Below, piece after piece: positions 34,384 through 43,533 of a DNA stretch of 64,000 nt. A model generated the notes under the pieces. It worked only from the letters and a program-made list of their open reading frames with translations, did not search any database and was not told the DNA's origin. Each line of letters starts with the position of its first letter. Within the stretch, counting starts at the first letter, position 1. The position numbers and the translations under genes were made by a program. The DNA comes from Alphaproteobacteria bacterium (GTDB lineage: Bacteria; Myxococcota_A; UBA796; GCA-2862545), in NCBI GenBank assembly GCA_020632875.1, contig JACKET010000004.1, positions 124,001 through 188,000 of the forward strand, in the 5' to 3' direction.

Positions 34384-36384
34384 CTACCGGCTCCAGTCCG
34401 GGTAGGGGCGCGCCTGCTTGATGTAGAGCGTCGGCTGGGCGTCGAACTGGTGGTCGAACTTGAACTCGACGTCCATCGCGTAGAACCCGCCGAGGTTGCC
34501 GTAGGCCGGCGCGAAGTACTGGTGGATGGCCTGCAGCGTGGAGCCGAGCTCGTTCACCTGGGCGTTCGTCAGCACGGTCTCGCCGGACGGGATGACGTTC
34601 GAGTGCGCGAGGTAGACGATGGGCTGGCCGGGCTGCGTGTAGTAGTACAGGATCTGGTCGGTCGTATCGCCCGGATCGGGCCGTACCACGGGCTTGTCGC
34701 CCTCTTGCACGTTGATGTAGAAGGCCGGCTCGACGCCCGCGGTGTCGAAGATGTTGCCGGTGATGGCGACGCCGTTCGAGTCCTCTTCGGGGAACGAGCG
34801 GTGGCAGAGCAGCGCCATGCCGATGTTGCGGTGCTCGATGCTGTAGTAGCTGCGCTCGGCGAAGGCCCGGTCGCTCCACACCGAGGCCCAGGTGTCGCGG
34901 ATGGCGTTGCGGACCGGGCGTGCGGGGTCGGCGGGGTCGCCGGTCTCGCTGGTGTACAGGCCGGCGCCGTTGAACCCGCTCACATCTTCGGCGTTCGTCG
35001 ACGAGCGGAACCGGAAGCGCGTGGTGACGTACGGACCCGACGTGATCTCGTCGATCACGGCCTGCTCGAGCTCGGTGTCGAGCGGCGCGAACGCGATGGC
35101 GGCGCGCAGATCGGCGAGCCGGGCGGTGCGCACGGCGGGGTCGTCGCGGAACTGGGGATCGGCGAGCATGTCGTCGACGATGGCCCAGAGCCCGTTGTCG
35201 GTCATGTGCTTGTCGTAGTGGTAGACCGGGATGACGAAGCCCGGCGGCACCGGCACGTTGTCGCCGATGGTCGACATGGCGCCGTAGTGGCTGGCCTTGC
35301 CGCCGAACGTGGGCACGGCCGCCACGATGGCCTCGCGCAGATCGGGGTACGTGACGCGATCGACCACGTCCTGCACGTCGACGAGACCCGTGGTCGCCGT
35401 GTCCATCGGGGTCACGTCGATCGGCTCGGGACGGTTCGCCTCCCACCACGCTTCGGCCTCTTCGGGCGTGACCTCGGTGATGGTCCACTCGAACGGCCCG
35501 ACCGAGAGCTCGACCCACTTGCCCTCGAGGGCCCGCAGCGTCTCGTTCGTCCACGCGCCGCGCAGGCCCATGTTGGGCGTGCCGCGGTTCTGGGAGAGCA
35601 CGTTGATGTGCGACAGGGGCGTCTGGAACTGCTCGGTGATGATGCCGGCCGTCGCGGTGAGGTCGAGCGGCACGGTCTGCAGCACGACGATGGACCGGAA
35701 GTCGGGCGGGACCGCGAGATCCTCTTCCGTGAGGAAGTCGAGGCGCCCCATCGAGGTGGCGATGTTGAGCGGCTGGTACGTGATGCCCGCGAACAGCTCT
35801 TCGGTCGAGATGACCTGGATGTCGGACGGGAGCTGCGCAGCGACCGTCTCGATCTGGCCGGACGTGGGGTGGAACTGGAGCTCGCCCCCGAAGTACGTGT
35901 TCTCGGCGATCGCGCGGTACGCGAGCTCGATCATGTCGGCCGTGGCCGTGTCGTACGGCGAGAGCTCGTAGGCCCACACGGCCGGCTCTTCGTAGAACGT
36001 GATGGCGCCGAGCACGAAGCGCCGATCGGGGCTGTAGTACTCGATGCTGTTGAACTGCGACAGCTGCTGGACGATCGGCAGGCCGTTGCCGGAGAGGTAC
36101 TCGGACGCGAACTCCCAGTGGATCTGGTACCGCTCGGAGTTCTGGAAGTAGAGCGCGTTGCCGTCGGCCCGGTCGAGGACCGTCTTCATCGAGCTGGCGC
36201 CCGGGATCGAGGCGTCGAGCGGATCCGCGGCGAGCTTCTCGAAGTCGTCGAGGCAGCCGATCTGCTTCGCGAAGTCCGGATCCTCCTCGGTGATCACGCA
36301 GTCCCACGAGGGGGGCGGCGTGGGGATGGGCTCGGTCTGGGGGGCCTTGCAGGCGGTGAGCAGCGTCAGGAGGATGTTCGTCAT
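34384..36384 (-). CDS. lipoprotein with phosphoenolpyruvate-synthase-like domains
   Basis: A 666-residue protein. MTNILLTLLTAC is a short lipoprotein signal. The middle has a PEP-utiliser swivelling motif (TPLSHINVLSQNRGTPNMGL) near residue 265, followed by a PPDK/PEP-synthase ATP-grasp domain: TFGGKASHYGAMSTIGDNVP, FRFRSSTNAEDVSGFNGAGL and GVAITGNIF. In PEP synthase the order is ATP-grasp then swivelling domain; here it is reversed. ATP- and PEP-type chemistry outside the cytoplasm would be odd, so either it is a non-catalytic relative or a different reaction. No strong ribosome site at the ATG. Confidence 0.75.
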   Translation of the reverse strand: MTNILLTLLTACKAPQTEPIPTPPPSWDCVITEEDPDFAKQIGCLDDFEKLAADPLDASIPGASSMKTVLDRADGNALYFQNSERYQIHWEFASEYLSGNGLPIVQQLSQFNSIEYYSPDRRFVLGAITFYEEPAVWAYELSPYDTATADMIELAYRAIAENTYFGGELQFHPTSGQIETVAAQLPSDIQVISTEELFAGITYQPLNIATSMGRLDFLTEEDLAVPPDFRSIVVLQTVPLDLTATAGIITEQFQTPLSHINVLSQNRGTPNMGLRGAWTNETLRALEGKWVELSVGPFEWTITEVTPEEAEAWWEANRPEPIDVTPMDTATTGLVDVQDVVDRVTYPDLREAIVAAVPTFGGKASHYGAMSTIGDNVPVPPGFVIPVYHYDKHMTDNGLWAIVDDMLADPQFRDDPAVRTARLADLRAAIAFAPLDTELEQAVIDEITSGPYVTTRFRFRSSTNAEDVSGFNGAGLYTSETGDPADPARPVRNAIRDTWASVWSDRAFAERSYYSIEHRNIGMALLCHRSFPEEDSNGVAITGNIFDTAGVEPAFYINVQEGDKPVVRPDPGDTTDQILYYYTQPGQPIVYLAHSNVIPSGETVLTNAQVNELGSTLQAIHQYFAPAYGNLGGFYAMDVEFKFDHQFDAQPTLYIKQARPYPDWSR

Positions 36385-36442
36385 GGCGTGGAATCTAGCC
36401 GGTCGCTCATCCACTCGGGTACGTTTGCGCGACGGAGGACCG

Positions 36443-37456
36443 ATGCGATTGCGCCACCGAGCGATTCTCACCCTGACGCTGCTGTGGGCGTGCAAGGGGC
36501 CCGCCACCGAGACCGACACCGACACCGACACGGTCGACACCGACGACACCGACGACACCGACACCGACACCGACGACACCATCGCGCCGCCCGAGGGTGA
36601 CCCCGCGACGGTCGAGCTGCTCGGCACGTGTCCCCGCGACCAGCGCTGGGGCGGCTTCCGCATCGACAACGGCGAAGACTTCGGCTTCGTCGACGGCTCC
36701 GTGCTGGCGGGCGTGATCCCCGCCACGATCCCCTCGCCCGTCGACGCCTCGGGCGACTGTCGCCTCGACCAGAAGGTGAATCCGTTCTGCGACCCGCCCT
36801 GCCCCGGCGACCAGACGTGCAGCCTCGCGAACGAGTGCATCCCCTTCCCCGCGGCGCAGGATCTCGGCACCGTCGAGGTCGCGGGGTCCAACCCGTCCGT
36901 GCGGATCGACCCGTTCGTGCCCGGCTACAACTACTCGAACACCGCGGTCTCGAACCCGCCCGTCGACCCCGACGCGCTCGTCGAGCTGCGCATCCCCGAC
37001 AGCCCCTGGGGCGCGCTGAACCTCCACGGCGTGGGCGTTCAGGCGCTGGTTCCGTCGGGCGACACGCTCGTCGTGCGCGACGACGCCGACCTCGAGGTCA
37101 CGTGGACGCCGTCCACCGGGCTCGGCCGATCGACCGTGTTCTTCGAGCTCAACATCGACCAGCACGGCAACTCGCCGGTGCTGCTCACCTGCGAGTTCGA
37201 CGACGACGGCACGGGCACCGTGCCGGTCACGCTGATCACGCAGCTCATCAACGCCGGCGTGACGGGCTTCCCGAGCGCGCGCATCACGCGGCACACCGCC
37301 GACCGCACGACGGTCGGGGGCGACGGCTGCGTCGAGCTCGACGTGACCAGCCAGCGCGTGATGGGCGTCAGCGTCGACGGCTACACGCCCTGCAACGGCC
37401 CCGGCCAGTGCCCGCCGCCGCAGGAGTGCAACCTGGCCCTCGAGATCTGCGAGTAG
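36443..37456 (+). CDS. large lipoprotein with Asp-Thr linker
   Basis: A 337-residue precursor: MRLRHRAILTLTLLWAC lipobox, then a low-complexity Asp/Thr linker (TDTDTDTVDTDDTDDTDTDT) to about residue 48. A domain with paired cysteines follows (CDPPCPGDQTCSLANECIPF) and CNGPGQCPPPQECNLALEIC at the end. Such linkers tether exposed domains at the myxobacterial surface. Function unknown. GGAGG lies 5 nt upstream. Divergent from the PEP-domain gene (58 bp between starts). Confidence 0.75.
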   Translation: MRLRHRAILTLTLLWACKGPATETDTDTDTVDTDDTDDTDTDTDDTIAPPEGDPATVELLGTCPRDQRWGGFRIDNGEDFGFVDGSVLAGVIPATIPSPVDASGDCRLDQKVNPFCDPPCPGDQTCSLANECIPFPAAQDLGTVEVAGSNPSVRIDPFVPGYNYSNTAVSNPPVDPDALVELRIPDSPWGALNLHGVGVQALVPSGDTLVVRDDADLEVTWTPSTGLGRSTVFFELNIDQHGNSPVLLTCEFDDDGTGTVPVTLITQLINAGVTGFPSARITRHTADRTTVGGDGCVELDVTSQRVMGVSVDGYTPCNGPGQCPPPQECNLALEICE

Positions 37457-37469
37457 CCCCGCAGGCGCC

Positions 37470-38594
37470 CTAGAAAGCCAGGGTGCCCAGCAGCGCGAAG
37501 CCGGGCTCGACCACCATCGAGCCCGTGCGGGCGCCGTTCTCGACGGTCTGCTCGCCGATCAGGTTCACCCCGCCGCGCGCTTCGACGCGGATCATGTCGG
37601 TGATGCCGTAGGCCGCGACCGCGCGCAGCGGCACGCGGCTCGGAAGCTGGAGCCCCACGAGCGCGCCCACGTCGATCTTCTCGGCGACCGTTAGGCCGCC
37701 CGACACCATGAGCGCGGGCGCCAGCGGCAGGGACTTCCCGGTGTCGTCGCCCGCCAGGTACACGAACCGGCTGCCGAGCGCGATGTCGGCGCCGAGCGCG
37801 ACGCGGGCCCACGCCGACTCGGCGGGACGCACGACCGCCCCGACCTCGACGAGCGGCCCGATCTTCGCGGCGGGCTCGACCACGTCGGCGAGATCGAAGC
37901 CCGGACCGACGAGCGCACCCACGCCGAGGCCCACGTGGATGGCGACGAGCTTCACGTCGCCGGGCTCGCGCGGAGGCTTGTCGGGCTTCGGCTTCGGCTC
38001 GGGCTTCACGGGATCCGGCGCCGGCACGGGGTCGGGAGCGACCGCGACCTGCTTCGGCAGCTCGGGAAGACCCGTGGGCAGGCTGATGTCGTCGCCTTCG
38101 GTCGCGCGGACGACGCGCCCGAACACGTGATCGCCGCCCGTGGCCTGGATCAGGTGCAGGCCGGGCGTGACCTCGAGCGTGCCGCCGTCGCGCACCGCCC
38201 CGTCGACCTTCACGAGGTAGCCCTCGGGCAGATCGGACAGGCGCAGGGTCGCGGAGCCCTCGCCCGCGGCGATCCCCGACCACACGGCCTTGAGCTCGTC
38301 ACCGAACGCGTCGATCCACAGCGTGGTGCTCGCGGCACGCGCCGCGCGGAGCGCTTCGTCGCGGCTCGCCTCGTCGCCTTCGAACGACGCGAGGGAGCCC
38401 GTCACGATCCAGAAGCGCGCGATCTGGTCGTTCGTCGCCGGCCCGCAGGCGAAGGCGTCTTCGACCTCCTGCAGCTTGGCCCGGCCCCCTTCGAGGTCGA
38501 GCGCCAGCACCGAATCGCGGGCGGCGTCGAGCGCGGCGGACGGGTCGCAGTCGGCCCCGAACGCCGTCGCCAGGATCAGTAGAAGACCTGCCAC
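37470..38594 (-). CDS. secreted protein with Pro-rich linker and C-terminal beta domain
   Basis: A 374-residue precursor. A short signal peptide (LLLILATAFGA) is followed by a helical region with a pair of cysteines (to about 110) and a small beta domain with LRLSDLPEGYLVKVDGAVRD, resembling PEGA repeats. A Pro/Lys linker (DPVPAPDPVKPEPKPKPDKP) leads to a C-terminal beta-barrel-like region rich in aromatic and Gly strands. The GTG start overlaps the end of the kinase gene by 19 bp, so it belongs to that operon and may be an envelope partner of the kinase. Confidence 0.65.
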   Translation of the reverse strand: MAGLLLILATAFGADCDPSAALDAARDSVLALDLEGGRAKLQEVEDAFACGPATNDQIARFWIVTGSLASFEGDEASRDEALRAARAASTTLWIDAFGDELKAVWSGIAAGEGSATLRLSDLPEGYLVKVDGAVRDGGTLEVTPGLHLIQATGGDHVFGRVVRATEGDDISLPTGLPELPKQVAVAPDPVPAPDPVKPEPKPKPDKPPREPGDVKLVAIHVGLGVGALVGPGFDLADVVEPAAKIGPLVEVGAVVRPAESAWARVALGADIALGSRFVYLAGDDTGKSLPLAPALMVSGGLTVAEKIDVGALVGLQLPSRVPLRAVAAYGITDMIRVEARGGVNLIGEQTVENGARTGSMVVEPGFALLGTLAF

Positions 38595-40138
38595 TCACTG
38601 CCTCCCTTCCAGATGTACCGCACGGGGCTGCGCTTCCCGACCGTGATGTTGCGGGAGGCCTTCTCTTCGCCGAGCCACATCTGGATCTCGTGCGCGCCCT
38701 CGGGCACGGGGTGCCCGACGATTGCGGTCTTGCCGATGAACTTGCCGTCGACGAAGACCTTCGCGCCCACGGGGATGCTGCCGAACGTGATCGGCATGGT
38801 GGCCGCGGCCGGCTGGGGCGGAGGCTCGGGCTTCGGCTTCGGCTTCGGGCGGGGCCGGACGGGCGCCGGCGAAGGAGAGGCCACGGGCTCCGGCTCGGGC
38901 TCGGGCTCGACCTCGGGTTCCGGCTCTGGCTCCGGCTCGGGCTCGACCACCGGCTCCGGCTCCGGCTCCGGCTCGACCGTGGGATCGACGACGCCGTCGT
39001 TCTCGGGGACCAGGATGGGGACCTCGACCGTGGACGTGCTCTGGCCGCTGTTCGCGGCCAGATAGCCGACTGCCAGCGAGAGCCCGATGACCCCGAGGAG
39101 GACGGCCGCGGCACCGACGCTCGCGACGATGGCGAGGATCCAGGGATTCCGGCGGGGCGACAGGTCGGTGCGGCTGGCGAGCGCGAGCGCGGCGTCTTCG
39201 GTGTCGAAGCGCGGGAGGTACGCCATGGTCTCGGTGAGCACGCTGCCCACGAGCCGATCGTCGTTCGTGAGCGAGAGGTCGTGGACCTCGCGCTCGGCCC
39301 AGCGGCGCAGCGCCCCCCCACGGAGCTCGTTGACGACCTCCGCGCAGCGGTCTTCGACCTCGCGGGCCGTGGGACGCTCGTCGGGCTCGGGGGTCTGCAT
39401 CCACATCGCGATGTCCCAGACCTTCTGCAGATCCGGGTCTTTCGACACCCAATCGACGACCTTCTCGCGGGTCTTCGCGGTGGGCCGCCGCCCGCAGATC
39501 AGCGCGGCCAGCACGACGCCGAGCGAGTACACGTCGGCCGCCGGGCCGTCGACGCCCTCGAGCCGCTCGGGCGCGATGTAGCCGAACGTGCCGCCGATGT
39601 GGGTCGTGGTGCGCGACTCGCGCGACGCGAACTGGGCCCGCGCGATGCCGAAGTCGAGGATCTTCACCGCCCCGGACGGCGTGACCTGGATGTTGCCCGG
39701 CTTGATGTCGCGGTGGATGAGGCACAGCGGCTCGCCGTCGGGGCCGGGCTGGTTGTAGACGTTGTCGAGCGCGCGGGCGACCTCCTGCACGATCTCGACG
39801 GCGGGGCGCGGCGGGATCGGATTGGCCCGCAGCAGGCGCTCGCAGTTCGTGCCGTCGACGAACTCCATCACCACGGCCCAGCGGCCGTCGAGGCGGGTCG
39901 GCGGGTCGACGGTGACGATCGCGCGGTCGCGGATGAGGCCGAGGATCCGGGATTCGTCGCGGAACCTCTGGAGGACCTCTTCGGGGGCCTCGGAGTCGGT
40001 CAGCAGCTTGATCGCGACGTCCTTGGCGAAGCCTTCGGCCCCCTCCAGACGGGCGCGATACACCTTCCCGAACCCGCCCTCCCCGACGACGTCGAGGATG
40101 CGGTATCGGCGTGATTCGTCCGTGCGTTGCTGCGCCAC
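38576..40138 (-). CDS. membrane Ser/Thr protein kinase with PEGA-like C-terminus
   Basis: A 520-residue protein. The kinase domain is at about 10-290: VVGEGGFGKVYRARL, VAIKLL, LIHRDIKPGNIQVTPSG with catalytic Asp and Lys, DFGIARAQF, GTFGYIAPERLEG. One membrane segment lies around residue 340 (VASVGAAAVLLGVIGLSLAV). A Glu-Pro repeat linker (EPEPEPEPVVEPEPEPEPEP) leads to a periplasmic PEGA-like domain (FGSIPVGAKVFVDGKFIGKT). All catalytic residues are intact. GTG start; GGGGGT is weakly placed upstream. Divergent from the HD gene (30 bp). Confidence 0.9.
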   Translation of the reverse strand: MAQQRTDESRRYRILDVVGEGGFGKVYRARLEGAEGFAKDVAIKLLTDSEAPEEVLQRFRDESRILGLIRDRAIVTVDPPTRLDGRWAVVMEFVDGTNCERLLRANPIPPRPAVEIVQEVARALDNVYNQPGPDGEPLCLIHRDIKPGNIQVTPSGAVKILDFGIARAQFASRESRTTTHIGGTFGYIAPERLEGVDGPAADVYSLGVVLAALICGRRPTAKTREKVVDWVSKDPDLQKVWDIAMWMQTPEPDERPTAREVEDRCAEVVNELRGGALRRWAEREVHDLSLTNDDRLVGSVLTETMAYLPRFDTEDAALALASRTDLSPRRNPWILAIVASVGAAAVLLGVIGLSLAVGYLAANSGQSTSTVEVPILVPENDGVVDPTVEPEPEPEPVVEPEPEPEPEPEVEPEPEPEPVASPSPAPVRPRPKPKPKPEPPPQPAAATMPITFGSIPVGAKVFVDGKFIGKTAIVGHPVPEGAHEIQMWLGEEKASRNITVGKRSPVRYIWKGGSEWQVFY

Positions 40139-40168
40139 GGGCCCAGCATACCCCCGGAGCGTGCTCCT

Positions 40169-40780
40169 TTGGACAGTCCCGTGCTCCCGACCGGAATCTC
40201 CGTGGCTCCCGGCTGGTGGGAGGACATCGAGCAGCGCTACGCGACGCCGGTCCGCGCCTACCACTCCGCGGCGCACGTCGCCGAGGTGCTCGAGCACTGG
40301 GCGTGGGTCGACGCGCACGTCGGATGGGCCTCGCGCGAGACCACCTGGGTGGCGGTGCTCCTGCACGACGCCGTGTACGAGGCGGGGCACGGCGACAACG
40401 AGATCCGGTCCGCCGATCTCGTCGCCCCGTGGTGCGCGCGGTTCCGCTGCGGCGCGAACGTGAAGCGGGCGGCGGCCCTGGTGCGGCTCACCGCCGACCA
40501 CGGCAAGCTCGCGAGGGGCGACGTCGACACCGAGGCGGCGCTCTTCCTCGACTGCGACATGGCGATCCTGGGCGCCGCACCCGAGCGGTTCGACACGTAC
40601 TGCGACCAGGTGCGCGACGAGTACGCGCCGATCGCGTCCCCCCGGATCTTCGACGCCGGCCGGCGCCAGTTCCTCGAGCGGCTGCTGTCGCGCCCGATCT
40701 TCCTGTCCGACGCGTTCCGCGAGCGCTTCGAGGATTCGGCGCGCGCCAACATCGAGCGGGCCCTCCGGCAACGTTGCTAG
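40169..40780 (+). CDS. HD-superfamily predicted metal-dependent hydrolase
   Basis: A 203-residue protein of the COG4339 type. RAYHSAAHVAEVLEHWAWVD and VLLHDAVYEAGHGDNEIRSA carry the HD metal ligands, and LDCDMAILGA the distal Asp. Members hydrolyse phosphate esters or nucleotides; the substrate is unknown. A TTG at 40169 is chosen as start because GGAG lies 8 nt upstream; an internal GTG (VLPTG) is the alternative. 9 bp before the amidohydrolase gene. Confidence 0.75.
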   Translation: MDSPVLPTGISVAPGWWEDIEQRYATPVRAYHSAAHVAEVLEHWAWVDAHVGWASRETTWVAVLLHDAVYEAGHGDNEIRSADLVAPWCARFRCGANVKRAAALVRLTADHGKLARGDVDTEAALFLDCDMAILGAAPERFDTYCDQVRDEYAPIASPRIFDAGRRQFLERLLSRPIFLSDAFRERFEDSARANIERALRQRC

Positions 40781-40789
40781 GATGCCGGC

Positions 40790-41953
40790 ATGACCGCTCC
40801 GCCCGACATCACCGAGCGAATCGTCGCGCTCCGCCGCGACCTCCACCGCTTCCCCGAGCTCTCGTGCGAAGAGCACCGCACCATGGGCCGCATCGCCGAC
40901 GAGCTGCGCGCGCTGGGCATCACGCCCCGCGTGGGTGTGGCCGGAACCGGCGTCGTGGCCGAGCTCCCCGGCCGCAACCGGGGCCCGTTCGTCGCGCTCC
41001 GCGCCGACACCGACGCGCTGCCCGTCCACGAGGAGACCGGGCTGCCGTTCGCCAGCCAGCACGCGGGCGTCATGCACGCCTGCGGCCACGACGGCCACAC
41101 GTCGATGCTCGTGGGCGCCGCGGCCATGCTCCTCGCCGACCCGCCTCCGCTGCCGGTCCGCCTGATCTTCCAGCCGGCCGAGGAGAAGGGCGTCGGCGCG
41201 AAGAACATGATCGCCGAGGGCGTGCTCGAAGGCGTCGGCCTGATCTTCGGCGGCCACCTCGATCGGCACTACGCGCCCGGCACGCTCGTCGTCACCGACG
41301 GCCCGGTGAACGCGTCCACCGACACATTCCACATCGAGATCCGCGGCCAGCAGGGCCACGGGGCCCGTCCACACGAGGCGATCGACGCCATCGTCATCGG
41401 CAGCCTGCTCGTCACGGCGCTGCAGACGGTCGTGAGCCGCGAGGTCGACCCCGCCCGTCCGTCGGTGGTCACGGTGGGCCGCTTCGAGGCGGGCTCGGCA
41501 CCGAACGTCATCGCCGGCCGGGCCACACTCGAGGGCACGATCCGCGCGCAGCACCACGACGTCCGCGACCACCTGTGCGAGTCGATCCAACGCATCGCGA
41601 AGGCCGTCGGCGCGCTGCACCGGGCGCAGATCGACGTCGAGGTCCACTACGGCACCCCGCCGGTCGTGAACCACGCCGGTCCCACCGCGCTCGCGCGCCG
41701 CGCCGCCGAAGAGCTCGTGGGGCCCGACCGGGTCACCACGCTCCACACGGCGAACATGGGCGGCGAAGACTTCGCGTACTACCTCGAGAAGATCCCGGGC
41801 TGCTACATCCGGTACGGCGCCCAGGTCCCGGGCCGCGAGGGGTATCCGGCCCACTCCAGCCGGTTCGACATCCACGAAGACGCCCTCCCGCTCGGGGCGG
41901 CCTGGCTCGATCGCGTCGCGCGGGTCGGGGGCGCCCACCTCCTGGGGTCCTGA
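40790..41953 (+). CDS. M20-family amidohydrolase (hippurate-hydrolase-like)
   Basis: A 387-residue metallopeptidase-type enzyme that probably removes an acyl group from an N-acyl amino acid. Metal ligands: MHACGHDGHTSM, the catalytic Glu in QPAEEKGVGA, and the His of HGARPHEA in the lid domain. It ends with NMGGEDFAYYLEKIPGCYIR. This is the full IAA-amino-acid hydrolase/AbgB architecture. The stop overlaps the next start by one base (TGATG), so it is coupled with the GNAT-cNMP gene. Confidence 0.9.
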   Translation: MTAPPDITERIVALRRDLHRFPELSCEEHRTMGRIADELRALGITPRVGVAGTGVVAELPGRNRGPFVALRADTDALPVHEETGLPFASQHAGVMHACGHDGHTSMLVGAAAMLLADPPPLPVRLIFQPAEEKGVGAKNMIAEGVLEGVGLIFGGHLDRHYAPGTLVVTDGPVNASTDTFHIEIRGQQGHGARPHEAIDAIVIGSLLVTALQTVVSREVDPARPSVVTVGRFEAGSAPNVIAGRATLEGTIRAQHHDVRDHLCESIQRIAKAVGALHRAQIDVEVHYGTPPVVNHAGPTALARRAAEELVGPDRVTTLHTANMGGEDFAYYLEKIPGCYIRYGAQVPGREGYPAHSSRFDIHEDALPLGAAWLDRVARVGGAHLLGS

Positions 41954-43533
41954 TGGGCGACGTGATCGTCCGGGAGGCCGTCGAGGCGGACGTCCCGGCG
42001 ATCCGGGCGATCTTCGAGGCGCAGTACGGCCCCGACTACCCGTACCGCAGCTTCCTCGACGAGGGCTGGCTGAAGCGGTCGGTGTACGCCGACGACATCA
42101 TCATGCTCGTCGCCGTGGACGACGAGAAGCCCGTGGGCACGGCCTCGTTCGTGTTCGACCTCGGCGCCCACTCCGACCTGCTCGGCGAGCTCGGGCGCCT
42201 GGTCGTGCACCCCGACGCGCGGGGTCGCGGCATCGGCTCGCTCCTGATGCAGGCCCGCATCGACTACGTCCGCAACCGGGTGCACGTCGGCATCGCCCAG
42301 AACCGCTGCGTGCACCCGTACAGCCAGCGCGTCAGCTGCGCGCACGGGCTCGTGCCGTTCGGCTTCCTCCCGATGAAGTACCAGTTCGAGGGCCGCGAGA
42401 GCGCGTCGATCTGGGGGCTGCACTTCGGTCCCGCTCTCACCCTGCGCCGCAACCATCCCCGCATCATCCCCGAGGCCGCGGCGCTGGCGGCCGCGTGCCT
42501 CGGCAACGCGGGGCTCCCGCCCGACGCCATCGTCGACGAGGACAGCCCGCCCTACCCGCAGAACGGCGGCTTCCCCGTCGAGGAGCTCACGGACCTCGGC
42601 CTGCCGGCGCTGCTCCGCATCGAGCGCGGACGCGTGCGCAACCGCGAGATCTTCGGCCCGATGCGGCTGCACTACGGGTTCTTCCAGCTGCGGGCGAAGC
42701 ACGCGACCTACCTCGTCGCGCGGGAGCCCGACAGCGAGGGCGTGGCGGGCGCCGTGGGCTTCCTCCACGACGAGACGAGCCTCGGCGTGCACGTGTTCGA
42801 GCTCATCGCTTCGACCGACCGCGTGATCCGGTTCCTGTGGTCCTCGCTGCTCGAGCGCTGCGAGGCCCTCGGCGTGCAGTACATCGAGGTGGACGTGAGC
42901 GCCTACGCGCCGCGGATGCAGCGCACGCTGCTCGAGCTCGGGTTCCTGCCTGCGGGGTACGTCCCGGCCATGGTGTTCCACCACGTGGAGCGGCTCGACG
43001 TGCTGAAGATGGTGCGGCTCTCCTGCGGGCTCGACCTCGGCCCCATCGAGCTCGTGCCGGAGTCGCAGCGCATCGCCGACATCGTGCTGCGCCTGTTCGT
43101 CAAGCAGCACGTCGTGCCCCGGATCGCCGCGGCCATCGCCGACATCGACCTGTTCCGCGGGCTCTCGGACGAGCAGGCGAAGCGGGTGGCGGGCGTGTGC
43201 AGCGTCCAGTCCGTCACCGCTGGCGAGGTGCTGTTCGCGGAGGGTGACGCCGCAGACGCCATCTTCGTCCCGCTCGACGGCGACCTCGCGGTGTCGATCG
43301 ACGGCGTGGAGGTCGGGACGGTCGGCCCGGGCGAGGTGCTCGGCGAGGTCGCCGCGCTGACGGGCGACGCGCACTCGGCGACCGCGACGGCGCGCGCGGA
43401 CGGCACGCTCGCGGTCCTCACGCGCGCCGACCTCAAGGAGCTCGAGCGGCTGCGGCCCGACGTGGGGGTCGTGCTCTACCGCAACCTCGCGACCGGCCTC
43501 GGCGCGAAGCTGCGTCGCGCCGACCGACGCTGA
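41953..43533 (+). CDS. tandem GNAT acetyltransferase with C-terminal cyclic-nucleotide-binding domain
   Basis: A 526-residue protein. GNAT domain 1 spans residues 1-160, with acetyl-CoA loop VVHPDARGRGIGSLLMQARI. A second, degenerate GNAT-like domain spans about 240-360 (AVGFLHDETSLGVHVFEL, then MQRTLLELGFLPAGYVPAMV). A Crp-like cNMP-binding domain spans about 400-515 (LFRGLSDEQAKRVAGVC; LFAEGDAADAIFVPLDGDLA; GPGEVLGEVAALTGD with the phosphate-binding cassette Glu). Mycobacterial Pat also couples cAMP to a GNAT but has the order reversed. Coupled to an amidohydrolase gene. Confidence 0.85.
   Translation: MGDVIVREAVEADVPAIRAIFEAQYGPDYPYRSFLDEGWLKRSVYADDIIMLVAVDDEKPVGTASFVFDLGAHSDLLGELGRLVVHPDARGRGIGSLLMQARIDYVRNRVHVGIAQNRCVHPYSQRVSCAHGLVPFGFLPMKYQFEGRESASIWGLHFGPALTLRRNHPRIIPEAAALAAACLGNAGLPPDAIVDEDSPPYPQNGGFPVEELTDLGLPALLRIERGRVRNREIFGPMRLHYGFFQLRAKHATYLVAREPDSEGVAGAVGFLHDETSLGVHVFELIASTDRVIRFLWSSLLERCEALGVQYIEVDVSAYAPRMQRTLLELGFLPAGYVPAMVFHHVERLDVLKMVRLSCGLDLGPIELVPESQRIADIVLRLFVKQHVVPRIAAAIADIDLFRGLSDEQAKRVAGVCSVQSVTAGEVLFAEGDAADAIFVPLDGDLAVSIDGVEVGTVGPGEVLGEVAALTGDAHSATATARADGTLAVLTRADLKELERLRPDVGVVLYRNLATGLGAKLRRADRR

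Noticed and set aside
33185..36307. 1040-residue open frame on the minus strand
   Set aside because: Same strand but out of frame with the PEP-domain and TolC-like genes; composition is a shadow's Arg/Gly/Ala mix.
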